Part shown: in pieces, positions 43,252-53,118 of the stretch | Numbering within the stretch: position 1 is the stretch's first letter | Layout: each line of letters begins with the position of its first letter | Assembly (NCBI RefSeq): GCF_900148515.1 | Contig: NZ_FRXN01000001.1 | Coordinates: 124,001-188,000 of the forward strand | Direction of reading: 5' to 3' | DNA length: 64,000 nt | DNA from: Algoriphagus zhangzhouensis | Lineage (GTDB): Bacteria; Bacteroidota; Bacteroidia; Cytophagales; Cyclobacteriaceae | Notes under the pieces: model-generated | The model's input: the letters and a program-made list of their open reading frames with translations, nothing else | What the model was told of the DNA's origin: nothing | Database searches by the model: none | Position numbers and translations under genes: made by a program

Positions 43252-44517
43252 ATGACGTCGATGAAAAATTATTCACGTTTACTCAAAGTGCTTTTAATTT
43301 TCTTGGTTCCTGTATCAGGTTTCACTCAGGTAATCACAGTTCAAGATTCTTCGAAGAATCAATTTGTGATACCCGAATCGGATCTTAAGGAAGATATATT
43401 GAAAACTGCTGCCGAGGATTTAACCAGTGATCAGTTCGTAGGATCCTGGCCGATGTTTGGAACAGACCTGAGAATGAAAATCGGTGGCTATCTAAAAGCT
43501 GACCTGTTATATGATTTTGATGGAACTACTGATAAAAGCCAGTTTTTGATGTCAACGATTCCTGTGGAGGGACAGGACGCCTATGGGAATGAGGGCTATG
43601 TGTATTTTTTGGCAAAAGAGACTCGGGTCAATATTGATATTAGGCGTTTTTCAGACAATAAAATACCCTTGAAGCTCTTTGTCGAAGGCGATTTTTTCTC
43701 CACTACAAATCAATTTAGACTAAGGCATGCCTATATCACTGCCGGTGACTTTATCATCGGACAAACATGGACAACCTTGTCATTTCTAGAGTCTATGGCG
43801 TTCATGATAGACTTTGCTGCTGGAGATGCGCTGTTCGGAGGTCGATCTGTTCAAATCAGGTATCAAAAGCAAGTGAGTGAGAAGGTGAAAATAGCTGCGG
43901 GATTGGAATACTTAGGTGCTTTGGGAATAGAGAATTCCAATGGATTTGATGGACAGGCAAACCTGAGACTTCCACTAATAGCACTTAGAATTGATTACCG
44001 GTGGAAGACTGGAGTCTTGTTTTTGGGCTCAAGCCTGGCAGAACTGCGATGGGATGGAGGATCAACTGGGCCCGAGGATCAAGTGCTGCAATTTGATGCA
44101 GTAATCGCTGGAAGGCAGTATATCGGAAAGAATAACTATTTCACTTACAATATCAGTCTCGGGAATGCGAGTGGAGAGAATATCATTGCATTTGCAGGAA
44201 GTAGTGCCAATGCGGTATTGAATAAGGAAGGAAAACTGGATCCTATCCCTGCCAAATCCATCATGTTTGGATTTATGCACAGATGGGTGGAAGGTTTGGA
44301 GTCCAATTTCAATTATGCCTATGGCTGGTTGGATGCACCTGAATCAAGAGCTCCATTTGCATTGAAAAGAGGAGGAGTAGGTCATCTGAATCTAATCAAA
44401 CATTTTGATCAAAATTTCTCAATCGGTGGAGAATATATGTGGGGCGCCCAGCGGACTTCCAATGATGCTTTCGGTAATGCAAAGCGATTTCAATTAATGG
44501 CCAAATTCGAGTTTTAA
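43252..44517 (+). CDS. DcaP-like outer-membrane porin
   Basis: 421 residues with a signal peptide (MKNYSRLLKVLLIFLVPVSG...). The block FGTDLRMKIGGYLKADLLYDF is the N-terminal hallmark of DcaP trimeric porins. Alternating beta-strands follow, and the chain ends in Phe as barrel proteins do. DcaP channels favour negatively charged small molecules such as dicarboxylates. A second in-frame ATG at 43261 is equally possible. It is cotranscribed with the serine hydrolase, suggesting uptake of the hydrolases' substrate or product. Confidence 0.82.
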   Translation: MTSMKNYSRLLKVLLIFLVPVSGFTQVITVQDSSKNQFVIPESDLKEDILKTAAEDLTSDQFVGSWPMFGTDLRMKIGGYLKADLLYDFDGTTDKSQFLMSTIPVEGQDAYGNEGYVYFLAKETRVNIDIRRFSDNKIPLKLFVEGDFFSTTNQFRLRHAYITAGDFIIGQTWTTLSFLESMAFMIDFAAGDALFGGRSVQIRYQKQVSEKVKIAAGLEYLGALGIENSNGFDGQANLRLPLIALRIDYRWKTGVLFLGSSLAELRWDGGSTGPEDQVLQFDAVIAGRQYIGKNNYFTYNISLGNASGENIIAFAGSSANAVLNKEGKLDPIPAKSIMFGFMHRWVEGLESNFNYAYGWLDAPESRAPFALKRGGVGHLNLIKHFDQNFSIGGEYMWGAQRTSNDAFGNAKRFQLMAKFEF

Positions 44518-44555
44518 CCTAGAAAAAACAGAAATCTTACTTAAATATTAAAGTT

Positions 44556-45440
44556 ATGAAAATCAGACATTTACTGATTTACAGTGTGATCCTATTGCTT
44601 GTAAATCCCGTTTTCGCTCAAGAAGAAAAGAGTTCAGAACAATTGGCCAAAGAATTGGCTAACCCGAATGCTACGGTGGGACAAATGTTGTTTCCCATTG
44701 ACTATGTGAGATACAATGGCTCCCTCAATGATGCCAATCAAGGAGGCTTGGTGATGAGCTTTCAACCATCACTTCCTATTCCTCTTTCCGAAGGGCTAAA
44801 TCTCTATGTCCGACCATTGATTCCTATTTACATTTCACAGCCTGTTTTGGGTGATGCGGGATTTGAGAAAAAAGGAGCATTAGGGAATATCAGTGCTGAT
44901 ATTGCAGTCGGTAAAAGTTGGCCTTCTAAATGGGTAACATTGGTAGGGGTTTTTGGAGGATTTCCAACCGCTTCCAATGATGCGCTGAAAGCCAAGCAAG
45001 TAACTTTAGGTCCAGAGTTTTTGGTAGCAAAATTGACCAATTTTGGAGTGTTGGGCCTGATGGTTAGCCAAGCCTGGGGAGTAGGAGACCCCACGGATCC
45101 AGATGCAGGAACTTCAACAATTTTATCAGATGACTATTGGCTTACTGCTGAAGGAGCAAAAAGTGCCAAAGTCACAGCAGGGCAGTATTTTTACACCATC
45201 AACTTGACCAAAGGATGGCAAATTACTGCTTCTCCAACATATTCTTATAATCATAATGGCACCAAGGGCAACAAATTTACATTTCCCATAGGAACAGGAG
45301 CCCAGAAAGTATTGCTGGCTGGAAAGATGCCTATTCGAGTTGGCTTCCAATACTGGTATTATATTTCTTCACCTGAAGCTTTTGGACCACAACATCAATT
45401 CAGATTCACTTTTGCTCCAGTTGTTCCATTGCCTTGGTAA
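44556..45440 (+). CDS. Outer-membrane barrel protein (phenol-meta-pathway-type transporter fold)
   Basis: 294 residues. A signal peptide ends at VFAQ. The mature part is made of amphipathic strands and ends in Trp (PVVPLPW), a normal barrel terminus. The order GGLVMSFQPSLPIPL, YVRPLIPIYI and LGPEFLVAKLTNFGVLGLM looks like the PF13557-type 'transporter' family. It is the last gene of the hydrolase/porin cluster (38 bp after the DcaP-like gene). Its ligand is unknown. Confidence 0.75.
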   Translation: MKIRHLLIYSVILLLVNPVFAQEEKSSEQLAKELANPNATVGQMLFPIDYVRYNGSLNDANQGGLVMSFQPSLPIPLSEGLNLYVRPLIPIYISQPVLGDAGFEKKGALGNISADIAVGKSWPSKWVTLVGVFGGFPTASNDALKAKQVTLGPEFLVAKLTNFGVLGLMVSQAWGVGDPTDPDAGTSTILSDDYWLTAEGAKSAKVTAGQYFYTINLTKGWQITASPTYSYNHNGTKGNKFTFPIGTGAQKVLLAGKMPIRVGFQYWYYISSPEAFGPQHQFRFTFAPVVPLPW

Positions 45441-45657
45441 TGGATAAATTAGTTTGTAAAATATTTTTTCATTTGATCCTGAATATATAATAGTTAGCTC
45501 TCGAATAAGCGGGGGTTAACTATTTCTATAAAATTCATAAGATTTACGTTGTGTTGATTTCAGTTTTTTAAGAATAAAATCTATTTTCTGAAACCTAGAA
45601 TTTCCATTTGGTGCGGAGTTTTATTTTTAAGACCTTGGGTCCAAAACCGAACCATTT

Positions 45658-46191
45658 TTGGAGGAACAAGAAATAATAGCAGGGCTAAGGTCCAGAGATC
45701 GAGCAACTACCGAATACCTTTATGAAAAGTATTCGAGAGCCCTATTTGCTGTTATTTCGAGAATTATCTCAGATCAGACGATTGCAGAGGAAGTATTTCA
45801 CGATTCATTTATCAAAATCACCCGAAAAATAGACTTATACGATGAGTCAAAGGGAAGATTGTATACCTGGATGGCTAATATTTGTAGGAATAAAGCCATC
45901 GATAAATTGCGTTCGAAAGAAATTTCTCAAACTACTAAGACCAATACGATAGATGACTTCGTATTTGGTTTAGAAAGTCAATCAGAGACAAAAGATCATG
46001 TGGACGGGATTGGAGTCAGAGAGCTCATGGATCAGCTCAATACGGACCAAAAATTTATCATCGAGTATATTTACTTTCAAGGATATACACACTCGGAAAT
46101 TTCCGAGGAATTTGACATTCCTTTGGGTACAGTCAAATCAAGAGTAAGGGCAGCATTGCAAGTATTAAAAAAGAATTCAAGTAGAATCTAG
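45658..46191 (+). CDS. ECF-family RNA polymerase sigma factor
   Basis: 177 residues with sigma region 2 (LYEKYSRALFAVISRII, TYTWMANICRNKAIDKLRS-like core) and region 4 (FIIEYIYFQGYTHSEISEEFDIPLGTVKSRVRAAL). The start is the TTG at 45658. The stop is one base before the start of an anti-sigma gene, so the two are translated together. The gene is probably auto-regulated, but I could not define an ECF promoter from one locus. Its likely targets include the ferritin-like pair downstream. Confidence 0.92.
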   Translation: MEEQEIIAGLRSRDRATTEYLYEKYSRALFAVISRIISDQTIAEEVFHDSFIKITRKIDLYDESKGRLYTWMANICRNKAIDKLRSKEISQTTKTNTIDDFVFGLESQSETKDHVDGIGVRELMDQLNTDQKFIIEYIYFQGYTHSEISEEFDIPLGTVKSRVRAALQVLKKNSSRI

Positions 46192-46192
46192 C

Positions 46193-47026
46193 GTGGACAT
46201 CCAACAATATATCGAATCAGGCAAACTGGAGCTTTTCCTACTGGGAGAGTTGACCGAGCGTGAGCGCGAGGAAGTCATTGCTATGGCCCAAGCTCACCCC
46301 GAGATTCAGGCCGAATTGGATGCGCTTGAGGAGGGGATGTTTGCTTTTGATGATATGACCGGCAAAGAGCCTTCTTCTCAGGTGAAGGATAAATTATTTG
46401 CTGCTTTGGAGAAAGACTTCCAAGAGGACACATCTGGATCAATAGCATCTAACAAAACCGAACCGGTCAAAGAAGCCAAAGTGGTAAAAGCTTCCACATG
46501 GAGACCATTTGCCATTGCAGCCTCATTGGTGGCAATTCTGGCCTCGAGTGCTGCTATTTATTACGCACAGAAGTTCTACGAGACCGATGAGAAATTCACC
46601 GCACTGGTTTTAGATCAGCAAGTGATGGCTGATAATTTGAATAAGGCCAATTTGGAATTCGAGGAAACTGAATCCCGTTTGGATCGGATTGTTGCTGGTG
46701 ACTTCATGCGAGTAGAAATGAAGGGGGAAGCACTTCCGATGCAAAAAGATGCCAAAGTAGATGTATTCTGGGATCAAAATGCCCAAGAGGTGTTTGTAGC
46801 TGTCAATAACCTAAACTCCCTTTCTGACGAATTTGATTATCAGTTATGGGCTATCGGTGAAGATGGTCCAATAGGCATCGGATTGGTCAATCCGGGCGAG
46901 AAATTCACCTTACAGCAAATGAATGCAGTGGCTGCTGCAGGGGCGTTTGCCATTACCATAGAGCCAAAGGGTGGTTCTGAATCTCCGACACTCGAGAAAC
47001 TGGTTGTCCTGGGAGAGGTCGCTTAA
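46193..47026 (+). CDS. Membrane anti-sigma factor (RskA-like)
   Basis: 277 residues. Cytoplasmic N-terminus (~1-100) with a helical sigma-binding region but no HxxxCxxC zinc motif. A membrane helix lies at ~103-125 (FAIAASLVAILASSAAIYY), followed by a periplasmic coiled stretch and an anti-sigma-K/RskA-type C-terminal domain (KVDVFWDQNAQEVFVAVNNL, FAITIEPKGG). The start is a GTG at 46193 directly after the sigma stop. It should hold the sigma inactive until regulated proteolysis or a periplasmic signal frees it. Confidence 0.88.
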   Translation: MDIQQYIESGKLELFLLGELTEREREEVIAMAQAHPEIQAELDALEEGMFAFDDMTGKEPSSQVKDKLFAALEKDFQEDTSGSIASNKTEPVKEAKVVKASTWRPFAIAASLVAILASSAAIYYAQKFYETDEKFTALVLDQQVMADNLNKANLEFEETESRLDRIVAGDFMRVEMKGEALPMQKDAKVDVFWDQNAQEVFVAVNNLNSLSDEFDYQLWAIGEDGPIGIGLVNPGEKFTLQQMNAVAAAGAFAITIEPKGGSESPTLEKLVVLGEVA

Positions 47027-47331
47027 TTTTCAATGTATTTCCTGTTTTTTTAAAGACGCTGTGGGTCTATTTCCTGCTTTGTCCGATTTTTTATTGCCTA
47101 TTTTCTCTGAATTAAACAATTCTTTCAATTTCTTGCTAACCAGTTTTTTAGGCTGTGATCAGTGATGGTCTTCAGGGAATAGATTGCAATTTTTCCACTC
47201 TTTTTTAAAAAAAATCAAAACCCGGCAATCCAATCGGTGAACCGACCTCGTAATTCTTTTCAAATCACGTGAATTGCCAAAATTTTTTCCATGGAAACCA
47301 AAAAGAGTTTTAACCTTAAAAACAATCCAAA
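47027..47331. other. 305-bp intergenic region between anti-sigma and ferritin-like genes
   Basis: T-rich with no convincing hairpin terminator. The stretch before 47332 likely holds the ferritin-like promoter; no consensus TAnnTTTG was found, which would fit control by the alternative sigma factor, but this is only an inference. A 64-codon frame overlapping the anti-sigma end was judged non-coding. Confidence 0.5.
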
Positions 47332-48030
47332 ATGAAAAAGGAACTTTTCAAACCACAAGGTTTGATTCAACATACAGACAGGAGGGCTTTTCTCAAAATG
47401 GGGACCTTATCTGTAGCCGGAGCAGGACTTCTGCTAATGGGCTGTAAGGATGACGAAGACGTAATGCCTCCTGTTTCTGGTGGTGTGAGTTTAGGATCCG
47501 GAGATGTGGGCATCTTGAATTATGCCTATGCTTTAGAGCAGCTGGAAGCTGCATTTTATGCTCAGGTGATGATGGGTAGCTATTTTGCCAATGCTTCTGC
47601 GGAAGAAAAAACGATCATGGGTGATTTGGAAAAGCATGAACGTGCTCACCGTGAGTTTTTCAAAGCGGCTTTAGGGGCCAATGCGATTGCAGATTTGGAA
47701 GTGGATTTCAGCTCGATTGATTTTAGCAGCCGAAATTCAGTACTGGGTGCAGCAAAAACATTTGAAGATCTGGGAGTTGCCGCATACAATGGTGCAGGAC
47801 AGTTTCTGGAAAGTGGCGATCTGTTGCTGATAGCGGGAAAGATTGTTTCGGTTGAAGCCAGACATGCAGCTGCTATCCGAGATTTGATCAATCCCAATTC
47901 GGCTGATTTTGCAGGCGATGATGTCATCGATGCCAATGGCTTGGAGCGGACATTGAATTTCCAAGAGGTTTTGACTGCGGCCAGTGCTTATGTCAAAACT
48001 GAAATTGACTTCAGCCAACTTCCAAGTTAA
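47332..48030 (+). CDS. Ferritin-like domain protein, Tat-type signal with lipobox
   Basis: 232 residues. The N-terminus DRRAFLKMGTLSVAGAGLLLMGC combines a twin-arginine pattern with a lipobox Cys, so the protein is predicted to be exported folded and anchored. The four-helix ferritin_2 domain has all the diiron-type ligands: Glu in YALEQLEAAFY, Glu and His in EKHERAHREF, Glu in KTFEDLG, and Glu and His in VEARHAA. It precedes a second ferritin-like gene by 23 bp. Whether it stores iron or oxidises a substrate is not known; related desiccation-associated proteins are one guess. Confidence 0.88.
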   Translation: MKKELFKPQGLIQHTDRRAFLKMGTLSVAGAGLLLMGCKDDEDVMPPVSGGVSLGSGDVGILNYAYALEQLEAAFYAQVMMGSYFANASAEEKTIMGDLEKHERAHREFFKAALGANAIADLEVDFSSIDFSSRNSVLGAAKTFEDLGVAAYNGAGQFLESGDLLLIAGKIVSVEARHAAAIRDLINPNSADFAGDDVIDANGLERTLNFQEVLTAASAYVKTEIDFSQLPS

Positions 48031-48053
48031 TCTCCAACTCTAAACTGAAAATT

Positions 48054-48875
48054 ATGAACTTGTTAAAACTATTGGACAGTATGTGTCCTGATACCACAAA
48101 TTCTGAGGAAAAAGACCGTTTCTATAGCAGGAGGGAGGCTTTTCGTCAATTTGGAGACATGAGTAAAAAGATGGCTCTAGCTGCTGTGCCGGTTTCTTTA
48201 CTCAGTGCTTTACCTAATGTGGCCAAAGCAGATACCGATTCTTTGATTGGTGTTTTAAACTATGCCTTGACATTGGAGCATTTGGAATACAACTATTACC
48301 AAATGGGATTGGATTCTGGGGTGATTGATGCCGCCGAGCGTCCCATTTTTCAAAAAATTAGAGATCATGAATTGGCCCATGTCAATTTCCTGACCGAAGT
48401 GATTTCCAATGTTCTGATGGGAACACCCGTTGCAGAACCTTCATTTGATTTTACTGCTGGGGGAAATTTCATGCCTTTTGATGATTATCCGACATTCCTT
48501 GCTTTAGCTCAGGCTTTTGAGGACACCGGAGTTCGGGCATACAAAGGTCAGGCAGGCAATGTGATGGAGAGTGATGTGGTCTTGACGGCTGCTTTATCCA
48601 TCCATTCTGTGGAGGCTAGACACGCCTCCATGGTCAGAAGATTGCGAACCAAAAAGGGTCAGGACATGACCAAAGGCTGGATTACTGGCAATGATTACGG
48701 AACCTTGCCTGCGGCTGCAGCGGGTATTTATGCAGGAGAGGAAAATGTAAGTCATGCTGGCGTGAACGTTGTAAATCTAACCGGAATCGATCAGGATGCT
48801 GTTTCTGAAGGTTGGGATGAACCGCTAACCATGGAACAAACTCTGGGGATTGCCAGTCTGTTTTTGAGTTCTTAA
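48054..48875 (+). CDS. Second ferritin-like domain protein, exported
   Basis: 273 residues. The N-terminus has an Arg-Arg-containing leader (YSRREAFRQFGDMSKK) and a signal ending in AKA, so it is probably exported. Diiron ligands are again complete: ALTLEHLEYNYY, IRDHELAHVNFL, AFEDTGVRAYKG and SVEARHASMVRR. It differs from its partner by a longer C-terminal tail with Gly/Ala-rich and NVVNLTG segments. The two may form a hetero-oligomer. It is closed by a terminator at 48931-48963. Confidence 0.86.
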   Translation: MNLLKLLDSMCPDTTNSEEKDRFYSRREAFRQFGDMSKKMALAAVPVSLLSALPNVAKADTDSLIGVLNYALTLEHLEYNYYQMGLDSGVIDAAERPIFQKIRDHELAHVNFLTEVISNVLMGTPVAEPSFDFTAGGNFMPFDDYPTFLALAQAFEDTGVRAYKGQAGNVMESDVVLTAALSIHSVEARHASMVRRLRTKKGQDMTKGWITGNDYGTLPAAAAGIYAGEENVSHAGVNVVNLTGIDQDAVSEGWDEPLTMEQTLGIASLFLSS

Positions 48876-48930
48876 TAGAATTTTTTGGTAAACTGGGTTA
48901 TACCATCTTAGAAAGGAGATGGGTTTTGCA

Positions 48931-48963
48931 AAAGCCTGTAAGGATTCCCTTACAGGTTTTTTT
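48931..48963 (+). terminator. Rho-independent terminator after the ferritin-like pair
   Basis: GCCTGTAAGG pairs with CCTTACAGG across a short loop, followed by seven T. It resembles the terminator at 56006-56039. Confidence 0.86.
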
Positions 48964-48993
48964 GTGGGCTTAATTTGGAATTTAATCCAGTTT

Positions 48994-51900
48994 TTAACTG
49001 TGATTTTCTCTCAAGGACTGCATAAACTGTAAAGGGGACTTACCATATTTCTTTTTGAAAATCTTAGAAAAATTGGAGCTGCTCTGCATGCCGATTCTTT
49101 CAACGACTTTATTCAAAGCAATATCCTCATGAGTCATGATTTCAATTGCCTTTTTCAATCTGATGGTTCTGACAAAATCTGCCACAGATTGGTCCGTGAT
49201 GCTCTTGATCTTTTGATAAAGTTTGGTTCGACTCGTGTGCATGTGTTTGCATAGGAAATCTACATCCAATTCCGTGTTTTCAATATTTTCCTCAATCAGA
49301 TCCAAAAGTTTTTGAATGAAGAGTTTATCTTTCTCAGAATGAACCAGTTGGGTGGCTTCCGCATAGTCATCATTTCTGAATTTCAGCTTCAATTTTTCAA
49401 TTTGTTCAAATATGTTTTGAACCGTGAGGGAAAGTAAATTGACGCTCAGGGGTTTGGAGAAATAATAGTCGGCTCCTGATTCCATTCCTTCGATCTTGGA
49501 AGCGATTGCATCTTTGGCTGATAAGATGATAAAGGGGATGTGGCTGGTTTCAAAACTCTCTTTCAGTACTTTGCAGAGTTCAATTCCATTCATTCCTGGC
49601 ATCATGACATCACTGATGATCAAATCGGGGACTTTCTCTTTGGCCAATTCCAAAGCTATTTCCCCATTTTCGGCCTGGTAGACAGTATATGTTTTATCAA
49701 ATGTTTGTTTCAGAAATGTCCGCAGCTCCTCATTGTCTTCCACAATCAAAATACTTCTGTCGCTTGGGCTGGAATCTTCGGTTTCCTGTTGAATTCTTTC
49801 GGTATAAAACATCTCCTCATATTTGTCCACAGCTTCCAATCGAACTTCCTGAACGGCCTTATTATTGGCCTTTTCTGAAGCAGAGTAATCTTCAGCACCA
49901 CAAGGAATTCCAATGATAATCTCTGTTCCTTCTTGTCTTTCACTGTAGACATAGATATCTCCTTTATGCACCTGAGTCAGGCTTTTGACCAGCGCCAAAC
50001 CTATTCCTGAACCCAAATGGTCTGAGCTGACTCTGTAGAAGCGATCAAAAATATGGGTGATTGTTTCTTTTGATATTCCTATGCCTGAGTCATAGACCCT
50101 AAAATAGAGGTAGTTTTTTGCCCGATAGGATTCATTGATCAGATTGAAACCAGAGGAAAATGCCGGTGTGTAATTTTCAAAATCATCAAAGATTTCGAAC
50201 GCAACTTTTCCTCCCGTTCCTGTGTATTTGAATGAATTATTTAAAAGGTTGAGAAGGACTTTTTCAATAATTGGAAGATCAAAATATCCCTGTTGAGTAT
50301 GATTGGTTCTATTTATGAACTGAAAATCAATCTCTTTTTTGTACGCAATAGGTTTGAATTCCTTCGAGAGATCAAGACAGAACTTTTCTATATCCAATTT
50401 TTCTACCTGCAATTTGATCATGTTTTCGGAGACCTTTCTGAAATTCATCAGTTCACTGATGAGGTTAAAAAGCCTTTTGGAGTTTCGAAGCATCACCTGG
50501 TAAGAGTAATCGATGGCCTTGTTTCGGTTTTGCTTCATCAAATTCTCCAATGGACCGATGATCAAGGTGAGGGGAGTGCGGAACTCATGGGAGATATTGG
50601 TAAAAAAGGTCAGCTGCTGTTGATAGAGTTCTTCCCGGCGGGAAAATAATTCCTCCTTTTTCTTTTCACTGATCGCTCTGATTTCCATTTCTCTTTTCAG
50701 CCTATACCATCTGGCCTGATAGAGATATATACCGACAACGATTGAAATAATAATCAACAAATAGATGAAATTGGCAAGTTTGGAATTCCACCAAGGAGGG
50801 GTAACCACAATCTCTAACTCTGTGGAGGCGTCGCTCCAAATCCCATCATTATTGCTGGCCTGAACGATCAAATTGTAGCTTCCGTAATCCAAATTATTAT
50901 AAGAAGCGGAAGGTCTTCTTCCATCGGTGTAATTCCATCCCTGATCAAATCCTTCCAGTCTATACCGGTATTGGGACTTTAAAGGATTTGCATAATGCAT
51001 GGCTGAAAATGAGATGACAAAATTATTCTGCAGGTAATTGAGCGTCAGATTTTCGTCATATCCAATGGCATATTTGATATTGTTTTGTAATGAATCTTCA
51101 CTTGAAAAGGATGGCCTTTTATTGTTGATTAAGATATCTGTCAGAACAGGCTTTGCCTGGATTGTATTTGTTTTGATTTGTTCTGGATAAAAGTAATTCA
51201 GCCCATTGGTACCACCGAAGTATAATTTGCCATCGGCCCCTTTGTGGGAAACTGCAACTTTGAAGCTATTGCCCTGTAAACCATCGTCCTTGTTGAATCT
51301 AATTACTTCTGAGGTTTTTGGGTTTATTCTTTCCAGACCGTTTCCTCCAAGCCAAACATTTCCATTATCATCTATTTCTACACTTTCGACATCATTAAAG
51401 TCTCCGCTTTGATCCTTGAAATTTCGGAATGAAAATTTATTGGTTTCGGGCTCGAGTTTAAATTGATTTACACCTCCTCCAATGGTTCCTATCCAATAAG
51501 TACTGTCATTCTGCTGGCTTATGGCGGTCACATAATCCGAATTCAAGGCACCTTTGGCATCTGAAGCTGTGTAATTGAAGGTCTTTGTGATGTTTCCTTT
51601 TTCATCAATTAAAATCCTTTTTAAACCGTGCCGACCTGAAACAAGTAGCTGGGGCTTTTTTGGGTCTGGATAGATGAAATAACCTTCCTCATAGATCTTG
51701 ATTTGGAATTTTCCAGATTCATCCTTCCAGATAGAACCGAAATTTTCAAAGTTGCCAAACCAGATGTTTCCATAAAAATCCCTAGCCAGGGTATAGATTC
51801 TATAATCAGGGAATTGATCAAAACCTGAAGGCTTTAGAAGTCCACTTTTATCTGCTTTCAGGATTTCAATTCCTTTCACACTGCCTATCCAAAGGTTTTT

Positions 51901-53118
51901 ATCATCATCTAATGCCAGTGAAGAAATTTCGTCTGTCTTTAATTTTATAGGAGAGCTTGTTGTGTTGAAATAGGTGAATTGCTTAGTCTTTAGGTTGTAT
52001 AAATTCAGACCTTTGGCATTGGTGGCTATCCATAGGTCATCTCCATTTTCCAGAATCGCTTTGACATTATTCCCATTTAATGAGTTTTCCAGGCCAGGAA
52101 TGTCTCTCATGGTATAAAACTGCTTTTGATTCAGGTCACAGTAATTGAGTCCTCCATTGGAAGTGCCAACCCATAGGCAATCCGAGCGGTCAATATAGGA
52201 GCTCATTGCCACATTGGTGTTGAGACTTTGTGGAGTGCTTTGAGTGTCAATTTTCTGAATGAAGTTTAGCTGAGAATCAAGGCGTATCATTCCATTTCGT
52301 GAATTGATCCACAAATCGCCATTGGAAGCCACAGAAAAGACTTGAATAGATTCAGCTTCTTCAAGGGTTACCTTTTTTTCGATAATATACTCGGAGGATT
52401 CACCATTCGAAGTACCTTTATTGGTGAGAAAAAGTGTTTTGCCTGCAGAGAGAATCATTCGGTTTTCTTTGTCAAAAAACACTTTATGCAGGACAGATTC
52501 ATCCAAGCCAGATACTGTCAATTGGCTAATCTGATTTCCATTTTCTAATCTCCAAAGTCCTTGATTTCCGGCAAAATGCAAGACCCCATTGCGATCTGGT
52601 TGGATATCATAAAATTGGATCCCTTCTGGAAGAGGAATCTCCTGTTCCTCCAGCTGATTCCCAGAGATCTTATAAATCTTGAAAGTGAATCCTAGTCTTC
52701 CATAAATCAAATCACCTTCCGGTTTATAGATATTACTTAAGACAGGGCTGGATTGACTTCCCAAAAGGACATAATCCATGAATCTCTCGGTCTTGGGGTC
52801 AAACCGGTGAAGCCCGCCTTCTGTGGAAAGCCATAAATCCCCCTTTTCATCAGGGTAAATATTCATGATCCGATTTCTAAAAGCATTTTGGATCGGATCA
52901 TTTGAATTATAGAATTTGCGGAGGTTATAGCCATCAAATCTATCCAATCCAAAGTTGGTTGCGATCCAAATGAAACCCATATCATCCTGCACAATATCAT
53001 TGACATCTGTATGGGACAATCCCTCATCCATGGTCAGATAATTGAACTTGAAAGGGAAAGCTTGTCCAATTACTGAACTAGTCGAGAAGACATAGGCTAC
53101 AATAAGGAAAGTCAGCAT
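48994..53118 (-). CDS. Hybrid two-component system (HTCS-2): propeller sensor, kinase, receiver, AraC
   Basis: About 1374 residues from the ATG at 53118, which opens a clean signal peptide (LTFLIVAYVFSTSSVIGQA). A GTG at 53232 would add 38 residues and is possible. The periplasmic part begins FNYLTMDEGLSHTDVNDIVQDD, the standard two-component propeller, with many Reg_prop repeats (GFIWIATNFGLDRFDG, DCLWVGTSNGGLNYCD). A Y_Y_Y domain, membrane helix, HisKA (NISHEFRTPLTLIIG), HATPase (GSGIGLALVKSL), receiver (LIISDVMMPGMNG) and AraC HTH follow. Typically it binds an oligosaccharide and activates its degradation genes; the divergent GH76 gene is the obvious target. Confidence 0.94.
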   Translation of the reverse strand: MLTFLIVAYVFSTSSVIGQAFPFKFNYLTMDEGLSHTDVNDIVQDDMGFIWIATNFGLDRFDGYNLRKFYNSNDPIQNAFRNRIMNIYPDEKGDLWLSTEGGLHRFDPKTERFMDYVLLGSQSSPVLSNIYKPEGDLIYGRLGFTFKIYKISGNQLEEQEIPLPEGIQFYDIQPDRNGVLHFAGNQGLWRLENGNQISQLTVSGLDESVLHKVFFDKENRMILSAGKTLFLTNKGTSNGESSEYIIEKKVTLEEAESIQVFSVASNGDLWINSRNGMIRLDSQLNFIQKIDTQSTPQSLNTNVAMSSYIDRSDCLWVGTSNGGLNYCDLNQKQFYTMRDIPGLENSLNGNNVKAILENGDDLWIATNAKGLNLYNLKTKQFTYFNTTSSPIKLKTDEISSLALDDDKNLWIGSVKGIEILKADKSGLLKPSGFDQFPDYRIYTLARDFYGNIWFGNFENFGSIWKDESGKFQIKIYEEGYFIYPDPKKPQLLVSGRHGLKRILIDEKGNITKTFNYTASDAKGALNSDYVTAISQQNDSTYWIGTIGGGVNQFKLEPETNKFSFRNFKDQSGDFNDVESVEIDDNGNVWLGGNGLERINPKTSEVIRFNKDDGLQGNSFKVAVSHKGADGKLYFGGTNGLNYFYPEQIKTNTIQAKPVLTDILINNKRPSFSSEDSLQNNIKYAIGYDENLTLNYLQNNFVISFSAMHYANPLKSQYRYRLEGFDQGWNYTDGRRPSASYNNLDYGSYNLIVQASNNDGIWSDASTELEIVVTPPWWNSKLANFIYLLIIISIVVGIYLYQARWYRLKREMEIRAISEKKKEELFSRREELYQQQLTFFTNISHEFRTPLTLIIGPLENLMKQNRNKAIDYSYQVMLRNSKRLFNLISELMNFRKVSENMIKLQVEKLDIEKFCLDLSKEFKPIAYKKEIDFQFINRTNHTQQGYFDLPIIEKVLLNLLNNSFKYTGTGGKVAFEIFDDFENYTPAFSSGFNLINESYRAKNYLYFRVYDSGIGISKETITHIFDRFYRVSSDHLGSGIGLALVKSLTQVHKGDIYVYSERQEGTEIIIGIPCGAEDYSASEKANNKAVQEVRLEAVDKYEEMFYTERIQQETEDSSPSDRSILIVEDNEELRTFLKQTFDKTYTVYQAENGEIALELAKEKVPDLIISDVMMPGMNGIELCKVLKESFETSHIPFIILSAKDAIASKIEGMESGADYYFSKPLSVNLLSLTVQNIFEQIEKLKLKFRNDDYAEATQLVHSEKDKLFIQKLLDLIEENIENTELDVDFLCKHMHTSRTKLYQKIKSITDQSVADFVRTIRLKKAIEIMTHEDIALNKVVERIGMQSSSNFSKIFKKKYGKSPLQFMQSLRENHS

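Noticed and set aside
46971..47165. 64-codon frame after the anti-sigma gene
   Set aside because: Mostly overlaps the anti-sigma 3' end in another frame; T-rich, Phe/Leu-heavy product looks like non-coding sequence.
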